From Heterocephalus glaber (taxonomy: Eukaryota > Chordata > Mammalia > Rodentia > Bathyergidae): a DNA stretch of 64,000 bases. Positions 10,910 to 22,084 of this stretch are shown here, in pieces. The stretch covers positions 27,319,649 to 27,383,648 of the forward strand of contig NW_004624730.1 in the NCBI RefSeq assembly GCF_000247695.1. The letters are read 5' to 3'. The position numbers were made by a program, and so were the translations under genes. Under the pieces are notes generated by a model, which was not told where the DNA came from, searched no databases, and saw only the letters and a list, made by a program, of their open reading frames with translations. Within the stretch, counting starts at the first letter, position 1, and each line of letters begins with the position of its first letter.

Positions 10910-12200
10910 CTTTTGTTTCATCATTATCATTATAAGGGCAAAAAGACCCTTCAACCAACTTTGAGTCAGATTTTGTTGTGTATTCCCCCAGAGCAGCTCA
11001 GCTCGGGCTGGACTCATAGTCTGGCTTGACTGTGTCTGCTGTTAGACTCGCCAAAGGTGTTCAAAATCAGCCAAGAGAGAAGGGATAACATCCCATCTCT
11101 TTCAGCTAATCTGCTCAACATGAATGGCCCCATGCATGGGTGGCCAAGACTGCCAAAAGATAATATTAAATTTAATTGAAACAAGTAGAATCTGTGAAGG
11201 GGTACAAGCTTCTGATTAAAGAGTTAACAGAAAGCATAGATTACTGAGTAACCTGTGTCAGGAGTTTGTTGCAATATCCAAATATAAGAAGGTTCAGCAG
11301 TGTATTCCTAGGTGATAAATTTTCTAAATGTCCAACAGGGTGTTGCAAAGGACATACATTCAACTCCTAGGTAATGAAACACTGGAGTTTCCGCTACTGG
11401 TAATAAAACACTAATATGGACATAGATACACAATGTGAAGACAGAAGCCAATAAAATTGTATTAGGGATTTTTTTGGTAACATAAGTGAATTTTAGCTAC
11501 TCTTGTCACAAGAAAAGTAACTATATAAGTTGATGGATATATTAATCTACTATAGCAACCACTTTATTATCTATAATTATCCTTTAAGATGTAAATATAT
11601 ACAATAACACAATAACATTTATTTTTAAAAGTCGTGAATCTATACTGATATGAGTAATAATTGAATAAATAAATACAATGTAGGAAAAGACCTTTCTTAC
11701 AGAAAAATTTATATATGTATGAAATATATGTGTGTGTATATATATATATAAACACCCATATGTGTTGTTTATAACCCTAATAAACCACTCTATCACAAAA
11801 TAGGGAAATTGCATAATTCTGGGCAAGCGCGACTTAAAAATACATTATTTCTGGAGGCAAACACTAAATTCTGGAGGCAAACTAAGACCTAGAGAAAGGA
11901 CTGGCCTTAAAAAGAGTAAGTAACCTTATAACAAAACAATACAAAAAAGAGGCTTGACATCCTGACTATTGGCCTGCTTTGAGTTACTTCAGAAGAAAAA
12001 AACTCGTTTTGTATCTCAATCAAAAAATAGTTAGAAATACAGAATTAAAGTGAATGATGAGAATGTTGCCTAGAGGGTATCAATTCACTAAAATATTAGG
12101 AAGAAATCAAAATAAGTTCATTTGTATCTCAGGAAAGTATGAAACAACTTTAAGGAACAAATAAAGTTCAAATACTATAAACATCTTATCTGATTATTAG
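10910..12200. other. Non-coding stretch with a small TA/TG microsatellite
   Basis: No gene or well-defined repeat was recognised. A compound TG/TA run lies at 11726-11750. The string ttctggaggcaaac occurs twice about 20 bases apart near 11850-11880. Open frames here come from the low-complexity sequence. Confidence 0.5.
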
Positions 12201-12205
12201 AATAG

Positions 12206-12546
12206 TGTGGTAGTTAGGGTGGAGTGTCAACTTGATTGGCTTTGGGAACCATTCAGGGGATTATTGAAGCACACTTATGGCAATGTCTGGGTAGGTAATG
12301 GAGGTGTGACTTTAAGGGCTGTGTCTGTTCCTTCTCCCTTCCTCTCTGGTACTCTTCCCCTCCTCTGCTTCCCAGCAACCATGAACTATGCAGCTTTACT
12401 CCACCATGCCCTTCTGCCATGATGTTTCTGCCTTGGAGCCAGCTAACCATGGACTGATTTCCCTGAAAATGTAAGCCAAATCAAACCTGTCTTCTTTCAA
12501 GTTGTGAGTGTTGGGTATTGTGTCCAGCAACAGGAAAACTAATACA
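12206..12546. mobile_element. Solo LTR, 341 bp, with 5-bp target duplication
   Basis: It begins tgtggtagtt and ends aactaataca, with the TG...CA ends of a retroviral-type LTR. The 5-base string aatag lies on both sides (12201-12205 and 12547-12551), the duplication length usual for ERVL/MaLR elements. No internal retroviral sequence is adjacent, so recombination between LTRs has left a solo LTR. Similar to 7070-7432. Confidence 0.8.
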
Positions 12547-13055
12547 AATAGTTTAAGGTTAAGTGGTAGGTATGTTTTAAAATAATATTTGTATATTTTA
12601 TCTGCTTTTTAAGGTGTTAGACTACACTAAAGATTCAATTGTTTGTAATTATGGTTTAAATGAAAGGGATTTCATCAAATTTTATATCAATGCCTGAAAC
12701 TCAATCCATTAGTATCACAGTTCATATCTTTGTGATGTTCCTCTCTGTGCAGATGTCCCTTAGATACTAAAAACAAATCTTTACTCCAGCAGATTCACTT
12801 CTAGGGAAAGAGGGACCATGGCTCACAATGCATCCTATGCAGTAGAAACATTTCTTAGTCCACTCGGACTACTAGGTAAAGTACCACAAACTCGGTGGTT
12901 TAAACAATAGAAATTTACTTCCTCACAACCTGAAAGTCTAAGAGCAAGGTGTTGACTGGATGGATTTCTTCTGAGGCCTCTCCCCTTGGGTTATAGATAA
13001 CTGTATCTCTCTGTTTGCAAATGGTTTTCCTTATATGTATATTTATATTCTAATC

Positions 13056-13504
13056 TTTTTTTTTTAAATTTAAATTTTTTTTAACTGATCATTAGTGCTG
13101 TGAAAAAGAAAAAACAAGCCATGAAAATTGTATGTATTAATGGGATACCATGTAAGGTTTTGGTATATATTACCCAGTGTTTAAATTGGGTTAAACATAT
13201 TAGTTTTCTGAAACATTTGTCTTTTCTTTATGGTCAGAACTTTCTAAATCCTTTCTTCTACGTTTTTTTTTGGTACCGGGGATCAAACTTGGGACCTTCC
13301 ATTTATGAGGCAGGTGGTGGCACCACTGAGCCAAATCCCCAGCCCCCCTTTCTTCTAGTTATTTGAAATGTATAGTACATTATTGTTATCTGTAGTCAAT
13401 GTCCTGTGCAATAGCTCACCAGAACTTCTTGTTGCTATCGAATTGTGACTTAGTTCCCATTGATCTCTTCTTACAAAAACACTATTCATGTTCGATTAGG
13501 GGCA
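13056..13504 (-). mobile_element. L1-derived segment inserted in the MLT1-like LTR
   Basis: Starts with T-rich sequence, as expected for an antisense tail, and contains strings of a recurring L1-associated repeat (gggataccatgtaaggtttt; aagttatttgaaatgtatag split by the ID; gttatctgtagtcaatgtcc). Orientation is inferred from the T run. The exact subfamily is unknown. Confidence 0.55.
13261..13347 (-). mobile_element. ID-type SINE, antisense
   Basis: T run, then ggtaccggggatcaaac through ctgagccaaatccccagccc, the reverse complement of the ID consensus seen here. Flanked by exact ctttcttcta (13251-13260 and 13348-13357). This is the innermost layer of the 12.9-13.6 kb nest. Confidence 0.95.
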
Positions 13505-13649
13505 CTCACACAAATGCATTTTACCTTAATTACTTCTAAAGGACCTTATCTCTAAGTACAATCACATACTGAGTTACTGTGTGTTAGGACTTCTACGTGA
13601 ATTTTGGGGAATACAATGTATCCCATAACAATTTCTAAGATCCAAGAGA

Positions 13650-14885
13650 CTGGAGACTGACTGGGAGCAAAAGGACTCAGCTTGAAAAGGAACTGAGATA
13701 GGGACTCTGGGGAGAAAGAAGGAATTGAGTGATCAGAGAAGCCAGGATTAGGGAGAAGGATTATTTTGAGGAAGGGAGAGAAGAGCCCCAAGAGTTGTGG
13801 CACAAACTGACTGCACAGTGACCACCAAGGGCACTTTAAGTCATTTCAATGCCCAGATCATACCTGTGATAGGTTCAGTCAAAATGGCTGGGGTTGAGAA
13901 ATGGACATCACTACCTTTTAAAGCTCCTAGGTAATTCCAGTTGTGGAGCCAAGGTTGGAAACCCCTAGGTTTGATATAAGGCCTTGGGCTCTAGTATTCT
14001 GCACAAAGAATGTTAGACTTGAGGGTGTGAAGTTTTGACCTCCTTGCTATACAAAGCTAGTGACTGGAGGGCCATTCACCCCACACCAAAGTCAGCGGCA
14101 GATATCTTGGTCATCTTCACCTTGACATGGAAGATTATCTAAAAGAACCACTGATGGTAATGGGCCCTCCTGAAAGATACTAAGTTCAATATTCCTGGTT
14201 GCTTTGACTCCCAGGCACTTCACCCCCAATCTGGAGCCTTTAGGATGTTTCTATAGCTATGTCCCACACCCCCTTGAAACACTCCATACACTCCAACACC
14301 AAAAAGAAAAAGAAGAAATAAGGAAGTCCATTTTACGTATTTTCAGATGTACATGTTCCCAACTATGTTGGGAATGTTTGAGCCATCTTAAGGGGGTGAA
14401 TACTTCTACCCAATCCTTGAGGAATACGACATCATGGAAATACTGTACTTAGAACAACACAATATTGCCATGGGCCTGCCTGCCCTGGGAAAATATTAGT
14501 CTTTTACTGGAAATGACCAAAAACAGATGTTTCATATCTAGAATGTTTTCTCATAGACAGTTTCAATAGAAATATTTTAGCTCTTCAGATACATCCAAAT
14601 AAAATATTTGGTCTTAAAATACTCTATTTTAAAAGTCAGTGAGCTGTGGCTTCATTATAACAGAAGTATGAATCAGAGACCTGTTTTCATTTTTCATTTC
14701 TCATCTTCAGATGAAGCAATAGCAAACAGCAAAAAGTGATGAAATTCTGAACCCTAATGATTAAGAATTTTTAAAAAATGTGTTCCTCACATAATAAAAC
14801 TGAGAAACGCCAGTGACATTTGCTGTTAAGACCTACTTGATGGTTCCTCTCACACTGATTTACATTATAAAACTAGAAGTGACTT
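13650..14885. other. Non-coding stretch, nothing assigned
   Basis: No gene, RNA or clear repeat was recognised. There is a purine-rich segment around 13630-13800. The short open frames have no recognisable family character. Confidence 0.5.
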
Positions 14886-14887
14886 AA

Positions 14888-16170
14888 ATTTTTTTTTGTA
14901 TTCTATTAGTACATGTTTGCAATTCCTGAAGTTTACAGTCATCTTGGGGAGTGGTTACACATACATACTACAGCTTGTTTGTTTGTTTTTTAAATCCCTT
15001 CTCCTTTTCTCTGTTCCCTCCCTCTCCAATTCCATTATCCCATTTTTCATTCTTCTTGATATTATTAATCTTAGATCATATTATAGCATATAATGTTTAC
15101 ATTAATTGAGGTTATCAGGTTCCTATACATGGCATATCTTTATTTTACTTATTTCCCCTTCCCTTCTTCCTCACCTCTCACACTTTTCCCCTTGGTTCAC
15201 TTCCATATTGCAAAAGATTCATCTCCTAGTCCTCTTCTACCTATCCTTTATTATTTGTTTAGGCTTTACTTCACTCACATGAGAGATACTGTATGGTATT
15301 TAAGCTTGTGTGTCTGGTTTATTTCACTCAACATTATATTTTCCAGGTGCATCCATTTTCCTACAAATGTCTCAAATCTATCATTCTTTATAGTAAAGTA
15401 GTATTCTATTATATATAGATACCACATTTTCTTTATCCAATCATCTATTGATGGGTATACAGGCTGCTTCCAGATTTAGCAATTATGAGTTGTGCTGCTA
15501 TAAACATTGGTATGCATGTATTGCTGTAGTACAATGTCTTAAGCTCTTTGGAGAAGAAACCTAGCAGGGGGATCACTGGGTCGTATGAAATTTGAATTTC
15601 AGTTCTTTGAGAAATCTCCATACTGATTTCCATAATAGTTGTACTAGTTTATATTCCCACCAACAATGAGGAAGTGTTCCTTTTTCACCACAGCCTCACC
15701 AGCACTTGTTATTATTTGATTTCTTAATGATTGCCATTCTCTCTGGAGTAAGATGGAATCTTAGCATTGTTTTAATTTGCATTTCTCTAATGGCCAGAGA
15801 TTTTGAGCAATTTTTCATAATTTGTTGACCATTTGTACTTCTTCCTCTGTGAAGTGTCTGTTCATTTCTTTTGCCTATTTCGTGACTGGATCTTTAATTT
15901 TAGGTGGTTTAATTTTTTTTTTTTTTTGGTACCGGGGATCAAACTCGGACCTTGTGCTTGCGAGGCAGGCAGCAGAACCACTGAGCTAAATCCCCAGCCC
16001 TGGTTTAATTTTTTAAAGTTCTTTGTATACCCTAATTATTAGTTCTCTGTCTGAGGAGTAGCTGGAATATTTTTTTTCATTCTGTAGGCTGTCTCTTCAC
16101 TCTACTGGTTGTCTTTTGCTGTTCAGAAGCTTTTTAATCTGATGTCCCATTTGTTAATTCTTGTACCACA
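14888..16170 (-). mobile_element. L1, 5'-truncated, antisense (3' 1.2 kb)
   Basis: Read on the minus strand this is the last part of ORF2 plus the 3'UTR. The ORF2 tail includes YDPVIPLLGFFSKELKTLYY (about 15600-15540), the familiar C-terminal region. The 3'UTR is the C/T-rich part at 15000-15230 and it ends in a T run at 14890. The truncation point lies near 16170, just upstream of the conserved aaaaagcttctg motif (16124-16135, reverse). An ID SINE sits inside it at 15918-16000. No clear target duplication was found. Confidence 0.85.
15918..16000 (-). mobile_element. ID-type SINE, antisense, inside L1
   Basis: T run followed by ggtaccggggatcaaactcg and ctgagctaaatccccagccc. The target duplication tggtttaattttt is at 15905-15917 and 16001-16013. 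Confidence 0.95.
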
Positions 16171-16174
16171 TTTT

Positions 16175-16570
16175 GTGACATTATTGTCATATAATTTACA
16201 TTTGTGTAGATTATAAATTTCAGAATTCAATGTTATAAATTTTGCTTTCAACAGTTGCCTTTTAAATGAAGAGGTAGAAAAGCCTTTAATATTTGTATTT
16301 ATCCAAATATTTACTATTTCTAGTGTTCCTAATTCCTTCCTATAGGTGAAATTTTCCATGTAATGCTGCATCCCATCAACCAGAACTCCCTTTAATTTTC
16401 CTTGTACAACAAGCCTATTATAGTGACAAGTTCCGTTTTTGTATATCTGAACATGTCTGTATTAATAGGTTTTTAAAAGGACTTTCATTGTCTTGTGGAT
16501 TCTGTTTTTTCCTTTTTGTGTGTGATGAAAAGATGTCATTTGTGTTGTTCTCCCATATGTAATACATTTT
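16175..16570. other. Non-coding stretch
   Basis: AT-rich sequence following the L1 truncation point, possibly older L1-related sequence. No gene is visible. Confidence 0.4.
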
Positions 16571-16648
16571 CTCTATCTCCTCCCTCCCTCCTTCCCTCCC
16601 TCCTTTATCTCCATCTCTTTCTCCATCTCCATCTCCATCTCCATCTCC
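16571..16648. repeat. Pyrimidine-rich simple repeats (TCCC)n and (CATCTC)n
   Basis: TCCC/TTCC units at 16571-16605 lead into CCATCT hexamer units to 16648. It directly abuts the 3' side of an antisense B1-dID, so it may have grown from that element's tail. Confidence 0.85.
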
Positions 16649-16649
16649 T

Positions 16650-16803
16650 AGTCCAGGGGTGAAATCCTGGCCCTCTCACCTGATAGGTAAGCACTCTTAA
16701 ACCGAACTAAATTCATAGCCCTTTCAAAAATTCTTTTATTTCGAGACAGTGTCTCACTAAGATTTCTCAGGCTGCCCTTGACCCTGAGTAGCTGAGATTA
16801 CAA
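16650..16803 (-). mobile_element. B1-dID-like dimeric SINE, antisense, diverged
   Basis: Plus-strand order is an ID-like antisense part (16650-16720; ccaggggtgaaatcctggcc, aactaaattcatagcc), then a B1-like antisense part (16735-16803; gagacagtgtctcacta, tgagtagctgagattaca). On the minus strand this is B1 followed by ID, the same order as at 32097-32288. More diverged than the monomeric IDs. Confidence 0.7.
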
Positions 16804-16855
16804 GAGGAAACCCTTGAACCATGTGTACAATACACATGGTTCAAGCGTTTCCTCT
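16803..16855. repeat. Near-perfect inverted repeat, 25-bp arms, 3-nt spacer
   Basis: The arms 16803-16827 and 16831-16855 are reverse complements with a single C:C mismatch; the spacer is caa. The left arm overlaps the end of the antisense B1 part. The structure has no poly-T signal or other sign of an RNA gene. Confidence 0.9.
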
Positions 16856-17242
16856 CTCTTTAGTTTTCATTGGTTTGGTTATGATGTCTCTGTACCTACC
16901 TGCTTGTAGTTTTTTTGAAATGAATCTCTAAATTCATATTTCTAACCATTGTTTCTTTAGGTATATTTTTATGTTCCATTCTCTATCTCCTTGCTTCCTG
17001 AGACTCTAATTACATATGTATTTGACCCCTTGATATTGTCCAAAAGATCACTGAGGCTTTTAAAATTGTGTTTGATTTTTTTCTTTCTGTTCTTCCAGTT
17101 GGATCATTTCTATTTATCTGTCTTCACTTCTGTTTACCTTTTCGTTTGTATTGGTAGTATGCTATTGAATAAGTTTTCATTTCTGATATTTATTTTTCCT
17201 GTTCTAGAATTTTCATTTGGTCCTTATTTAGATTGTTTATTT

Positions 17243-17335
17243 ATTTATTTATTTATTTTGGGTACCAGGAATCAAACTCAGGTCCTTGAGCCTGTGAGGC
17301 AGGCGGCAGAACCACTGAGCTAAATCCCCAGCCCC
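17243..17335 (-). mobile_element. ID-type SINE, antisense, with TTTA tail
   Basis: ggtaccaggaatcaaactca to ctgagctaaatccccagccc, preceded by (TTTA)n at about 17235-17258 that has replaced a plain T run. Flanked by tagattgtttattt (17229-17242) and tagattgtctattt (17336-17349). Confidence 0.93.
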
Positions 17336-17349
17336 TAGATTGTCTATTT

Positions 17350-18054
17350 CTTTACAGTATTTCCCAACTATTTAACAATTATGAAGTTTTTAAACACATT
17401 TATGACAACAACAAAGTTCTTATTTACTAATTCTAACATTTAGTTCTATAGCTTGTTTCTGTTGACAGTTTTTCTTTTTACTTTAGATCCTATTTTCTGT
17501 GTCTTTGTATATGTGTCTATTATCAATAGATTGCCTCTATTCCAAATTGCTCTTCAGTACTTGCTCTTTAAAAATGGATTAGATTCCTTCTAGATAACAT
17601 TTCTTCTATAGCATTTATTCTATATAGAGAATGGTATTAAATTTTATTAGTAGAGGAAGCTGAATTCCAACATTAACCATAGAAATCCTTTGTTCCAAGG
17701 TCTGCCTGAAAACTGCACTCCTAATGTAAGATTGTCTCTGGTTACATGGTCTCTAATGAATTAAAAGTGTCCCATCCAGGGTGGCCTCTCAAGGCAATAC
17801 GTAACATTTTATGATTTTCAAAAGCACCATAAAGGTCTTCTCTAAAAGATACTAACCTACAATCCATGATTTTAATCCTTTCTTGCCTCACAGACTTCTT
17901 AGTATATATTCCACATGCATAGAAAGCTTAAGAAGATATACTATATCAAATTCTACAGCATTTTATTCACTGCAGTAAATAAGAAACTATTTCAATTATT
18001 TAATTATTTTTTCCACGTATGAAAAGCATTAGTCTTTTTTTTTTCTTCTTTGCC
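17350..18054. other. Non-coding stretch, nothing assigned
   Basis: AT-rich sequence with no recognised gene or well-defined repeat. Confidence 0.45.
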
Positions 18055-18470
18055 AGTTGTATGGATCAGCTTCCCTACAGCTAGGACACAGTAACTGACA
18101 CCCACCACTTAGAGGAGGAAATTTTATGTTGCCTCATGGTTTCAGAGGGCTCAATATGTAGTTAGCTGGCTCCAACCAGGAACGTCATGGCAGAAGGATG
18201 TGATGGAGCAAAGCTATTTAGTTCATGTTGGCTGGGAAGCAGAGGGAACAGTGCCAGTGAAAGATACCCTCCAAAGGTGTGCCCCAGTGACCCACCTCCA
18301 ACTGGACCCACCTCCTAACAATAATTTCATCTATGCAAATCAGTAGATTAATCCACCAGTGAATATATCACCCTATGTTCCAATCACATCTCTGAAAGTC
18401 TCTTAATTCAGTCAAGTTGACAATAAAGGTTAACTGGCATACTAGTTTTATAGCCTCTTTATCCCTCACA
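18055..18470. mobile_element. MaLR-type LTR
   Basis: Same layout as 23395-23870: an opening with a 'ctaggacacagtaactgac' block, then tcatggtttcagagggctca, a GC-richer middle (gtgccccagtgacccacctc) and a late ccaccagtgaatatatcacc. This matches the general form of MaLR LTRs. No TG/CA boundary or duplication could be fixed. Confidence 0.65.
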
Positions 18471-19667
18471 CAGCCCTCAAATGCAGCTGAGTGCTCTTGT
18501 TTTAACCCAAGTGTAGCCCATTCTCAGGCTACATTCTTGTTGGACCCATTTTGACCCTGGGAGTGCCTGTGCTCTTTTCAGTTTGAGCTCCCTGATAGCT
18601 TTGTGGGCTTTAGGTCAACTCTGTTCTTTCAGAGACCTTGATGCACTGTCCTTAGACTTTGATAGTCCAGGAATGCTTTGGAGTCTCTTCTGGGGCTGTT
18701 GCTGCCTGGTTCCATCAGTAAATCCAGAGTTTTTATAAAATAGTCTAATCTAGGTGACTTTTGTGTGAGAATTATGCACATTAGTACCTATTTCTTTCCT
18801 CTTTACCTTTCTGTTTTATCCAATGAGGAGTAAAGAGCATGAGTGTATAATTCTCATGTTAGTTCATCTCTGTGAGTGGGATGGGGAATCTCCATTCAAA
18901 AACATATGAGAGGCTGAGTCAGCAAATGCGAATCACCCCAGTGATACATCCCTTGTCAATGGGAGTCCTTGATGGGAAGGAGAGGCTACATGAAGAAATG
19001 CCAGAGAGGATTTCTCTAGGTCTCTGCTAAGTCCTATCTCAGACTTGGTAAGACATTGATATTACTGAGAGTGCTGACTGATCACAGAGAATTAAATAGA
19101 AAGCAAAAGAAGAGCTAGACTAGAGCAGTGGTAGTGAATCTCTGCCATGCACAGAAGGCTGTTTGTATCATTGAAAGCTCTAAAATGTTTGCCATCACTG
19201 GACAAGAGTGAACAAAAGTTTGGGTTAGCTCTTGTACTGAGACATTTGATATATGCTTCAATTAGTTTACCTTTGCTCTACAATATAGAAAGAGATCTCA
19301 CCAGGCTTGTGATTATCTTGGTGGCTTTAGTGTCTATTAGGAATCATTGCACATTGTTAACATCATCATCATCTTTTTATTCCTAACTATTCAGAAGAGG
19401 TGAAACATAGTGGAATCACATTACATATGTATTCTCAGTTGAATTCAGTTGTCCTCATGGAAGTAAAATACTCCAAACATATTTGACATGTGCATTCTTT
19501 ATATTTGGTACATCCTGCACACACTGAAGTTGTAAGTACAAAGCTGTGAACACTGGGTCTGAGCCTTTTTGAGATTACATTAGATCATATGTGGTTTTCA
19601 TATTACGTATTGATTTTAGAATCTGTGCTAGGTCAGACAAGTTTCTACTCTAAATATTTTCTAGATA
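18471..19667. other. Non-coding stretch, nothing assigned
   Basis: Moderate GC sequence. No coding signal, RNA gene or recognised repeat. Confidence 0.45.
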
Positions 19668-19680
19668 AGAAAATAACCAG

Positions 19681-19804
19681 CACTCAGGTGGCTGAGGCAG
19701 GAAGATTGCTGAAGTTCGAGCCCAACCTGGGCTATGTAGTGAGTTCAAGGACAGCCTGAACTGTATAGTGAGACCCTGTCTCAAAAAGACAAAAAGAAAA
19801 AAGA
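19681..19804 (+). mobile_element. B1 SINE (7SL-derived), 5'-truncated
   Basis: Begins cactcaggtggctgaggcag, a B1 interior sequence, so the 5' end with box A is missing. It contains the box B-like gttcgagccc and then a near repeat of the block (gtgagttcaaggacagcctg) that resembles the internal duplication of rodent B1. It ends in ccctgtctcaaaaagacaaa and an A-rich tail. Flanked by agaaaataaccag (19668-19680) and agaaaatgaacag (19805-19817). Confidence 0.88.
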
Positions 19805-19819
19805 AGAAAATGAACAGTG

Positions 19820-20890
19820 TTCTGTTTATATCTTTGCACGTGGCTTTGTTATATTCATTTACTGTAATCAGTATAGAAACTACAGCAATGTCCTATTAAT
19901 TTTCACAGTTTATGTTTGTTCTATTGAAGCAATAGGGATCCATTTCTCTTTGCTTCCCTCAAGGCCATGGGAATTTAGAAGGACTTGGGACAGTGTGATT
20001 CTCACCTTGGCTGAGGATGGATACCCAGCAAATTGACAGAGGTGCCATACACTTGGTATCCCTTATCATAAAAATACTTTCTTGGCTTTGATTCTGTATA
20101 TTTCTCACCTTAGCTTTCTAAAAAAACCAAACCAAACCAAAAATCAAATATAGGACAGGATGTTTTGAGTAGTGAAAGTGGATGAATTTTTCATTAGGTT
20201 TTCCAAAGGAAAGTTGAGAGAAGTTAGTACATAAGAAGCTAGCTGACTGGACTTCATAAGCACGAATATTTTAGAAAGGAGAGGTAATGAAACACATTGA
20301 AGAAAACTTTGAAAAAGTCACATAAATGTCCAGAAAATGCTTCATTAATAGAATGTTTTATTTTAGAGAGAAACTGCTACACAGAAATTACAGTTTTTTT
20401 CCACTTAGGTTGATAATCTTGAGGTATGCAGCCCATGAAAGTGATTATCACCGAGAACCTAGATATGTACGTCAGAAACTCTGTCAGGGCTAACCCCCAA
20501 CCCTTCATCCCAGTTGATAATTACACTGAGCTAACATGAAATTTTAAACATGGCAGAAATATATTTTGGAAAAGTATATTTAATAATACAAGTATAGATT
20601 TTTTTTTTCTTTCCTTTGAAAGAAGCAGAAGCCATTAAAAAGATCTGTGTTGTCCACACTGCTCAGATAGTAGATACTCTCATCCCTCGGAAGTGACGAT
20701 CTGATTGTTAAAAGATGTTATCTACATGTGACTACGTAGTCATCACAATCACTGGAACTTTCTGCAGACTTGGAATTCAGAGGTTAGATCTCATCTGGTA
20801 TTCTTGGGAGGATGTTTGGAAGTACTAGTTCCTTCGAATGAATGTAGGTCTTCCTTGCCTCATTGAATACCCATTCCTGGTGCAGGGACC
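19820..20890. other. Non-coding stretch, nothing assigned
   Basis: No gene or recognised repeat except a short CCAAA run near 20128-20142. Confidence 0.45.
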
Positions 20891-20891
20891 G

Positions 20892-20944
20892 CCCCCCCCC
20901 CCGCCTACACACACACACACACACACACATACACACACACACAC
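20892..20944. repeat. C run followed by (AC)n microsatellite
   Basis: A run of C (20892-20902) then (AC)n from 20907 to 20944 with one AT interruption. Open frames across it are artefacts of the dinucleotide. Confidence 0.95.
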
Positions 20945-20949
20945 GCAAC

Positions 20950-21530
20950 ACTTGTACTGTACCTTTCTCTCCATAATGAGAACTAAAATCTTTAAGCTTT
21001 GCAGGAAAATGATATTCAAACTATTCAGAAAAAACTAATGTGAGCAATATCATATGATCTTTGTGTCTGAGGAAAGTTATGTTCCAGGAATATGATTAGG
21101 AAGCCATCATAAGCCGAAAACTGTCTGTTTTGCTTCTGTAGGCTTAAGAAGATAAAGTAGAATAATACCAAAATGCTGTGAATCATTAAGACAGACATGT
21201 GATATGAAAATAAAGATTGTCCTGCTAGTTTATTGAACTGTGGAGAATCATGTATTGTTGTGGTCATTGCTATCAAAGAAATCAAATCAAGCAAGACCAT
21301 AGCGGACTTGAAGAGGAAATTTCCATGTATAAACAGCAGAGGCATGCCATCTCCCCTCAAAAAAGCCTTAGAAGGGGACAGGTCTGAAATACAACAGGGG
21401 AAGCTATAACTGAATTAACACAGGTTCACTGAGAATAAGTTTACTAGACCAAGAACTTCTGCATGAAGCTAGACAAGTTGCAAATTTAGAAGAAATAAAA
21501 GCAAGCCTTACTTTGCATAGTAGTTAGTAT
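20950..21530. other. Non-coding stretch, nothing assigned
   Basis: The longest frame (minus, 111 codons, 21360-21025) has no recognisable motif and unremarkable composition. Treated as chance. Confidence 0.5.
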
Positions 21531-21534
21531 GTGT

Positions 21535-21995
21535 AATAGACTGAATGTTTGTATCCCTGTAAAATTCAAGTGTTAAAGCCTAAATCCCCAAAGTATTTGG
21601 AGATGGGGCTTGTGAGGGGTAATTAAATCATGAGGGTGGAGCTTTTAGGGTGGGATTAGCCAGTGCCTTTATAAAAAAGAGAATGGGAAAAGAAGAAGCA
21701 AGATCTATCATATACAGGTACAAATTCCCTATGATGAATGTTATCATTATGCATATTTAAAATGTTCCAATAAATATTTTGCTTAAAAATTTTTTTAAAA
21801 GATGGAAGAGAGCTGCTTCCTTTCTCTCTATAATGAGGACACAGTAAGAAGACTGCAAAACTGTCTGCAAACCTCACCAGACACCAGGTCTGACAATGCC
21901 TTGATTTTGGACTTCCCAGTCTTCATAACTGTGAGAAACAAATTCCTGTTGCTAAAGTCACCCATTATGTGGAATAGCAGCCTAAACTGATTAAG
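21535..21995. mobile_element. Ancient LTR-type repeat, split by an L1 3' end
   Basis: First half: atagactgaatgtttgtatc, then gatggggcttgtgaggggta and atcatgagggtggagctttt. Second half (from 21801): aatgaggacacagtaagaag, ctcaccagacaccaggtctg, ttggacttcccagtcttcat, gtgagaaacaaattcctgtt. The order is that of a well-known ancient mammalian repeat, probably an LTR. I cannot name the subfamily. Confidence 0.75.
21665..21800 (+). mobile_element. L1 3'UTR fragment inside an LTR-type repeat
   Basis: tatcatatacaggtacaaat, then atgaatgttatcattatgca and a late ttccaataaatattttgc are the common L1 3' end of this genome. Its host repeat is interrupted exactly here. Extreme 5' truncation; borders are approximate. 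Confidence 0.75.
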
Positions 21996-22084
21996 ATAGT
22001 AAATTTTACAGTCTTTACTCACGGAGGAATGCTAATGGCAAACATTCATAATGCCAAGAATGCCTTGGGAGGTCTCAATGGCAG

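Larger units (their letters stand above)
12855..13645. mobile_element. MLT1-like LTR split by a later insertion
   Basis: The first half (12855-13055) carries tcggtggtttaaacaataga and ttcttctgaggcctctcccc. The second half (13505-13645) carries accttatctctaagtacaat and tgtgttaggacttctacgtg. Both are in the right order for one MLT1-type MaLR LTR. The middle is occupied by an L1-like segment that itself contains an ID SINE. Confidence 0.75.

Noticed and set aside
16803..16855. miRNA precursor
   Set aside because: The loop is 3 nt and the stem almost perfect, unlike most miRNA hairpins. Kept as a template-switch candidate.
20892..20944. CRISPR-like or regulatory array
   Set aside because: A plain microsatellite; no spacer structure and the genome is mammalian.
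20825..21038. Frames on both strands with repeated Cys-Val, Thr-His or Pro runs
   Set aside because: These are translations of the C run and AC microsatellite. The same applies at 28401-28583, 29815-30018, 37815-38081, 47960-48289 and 53743-54074.
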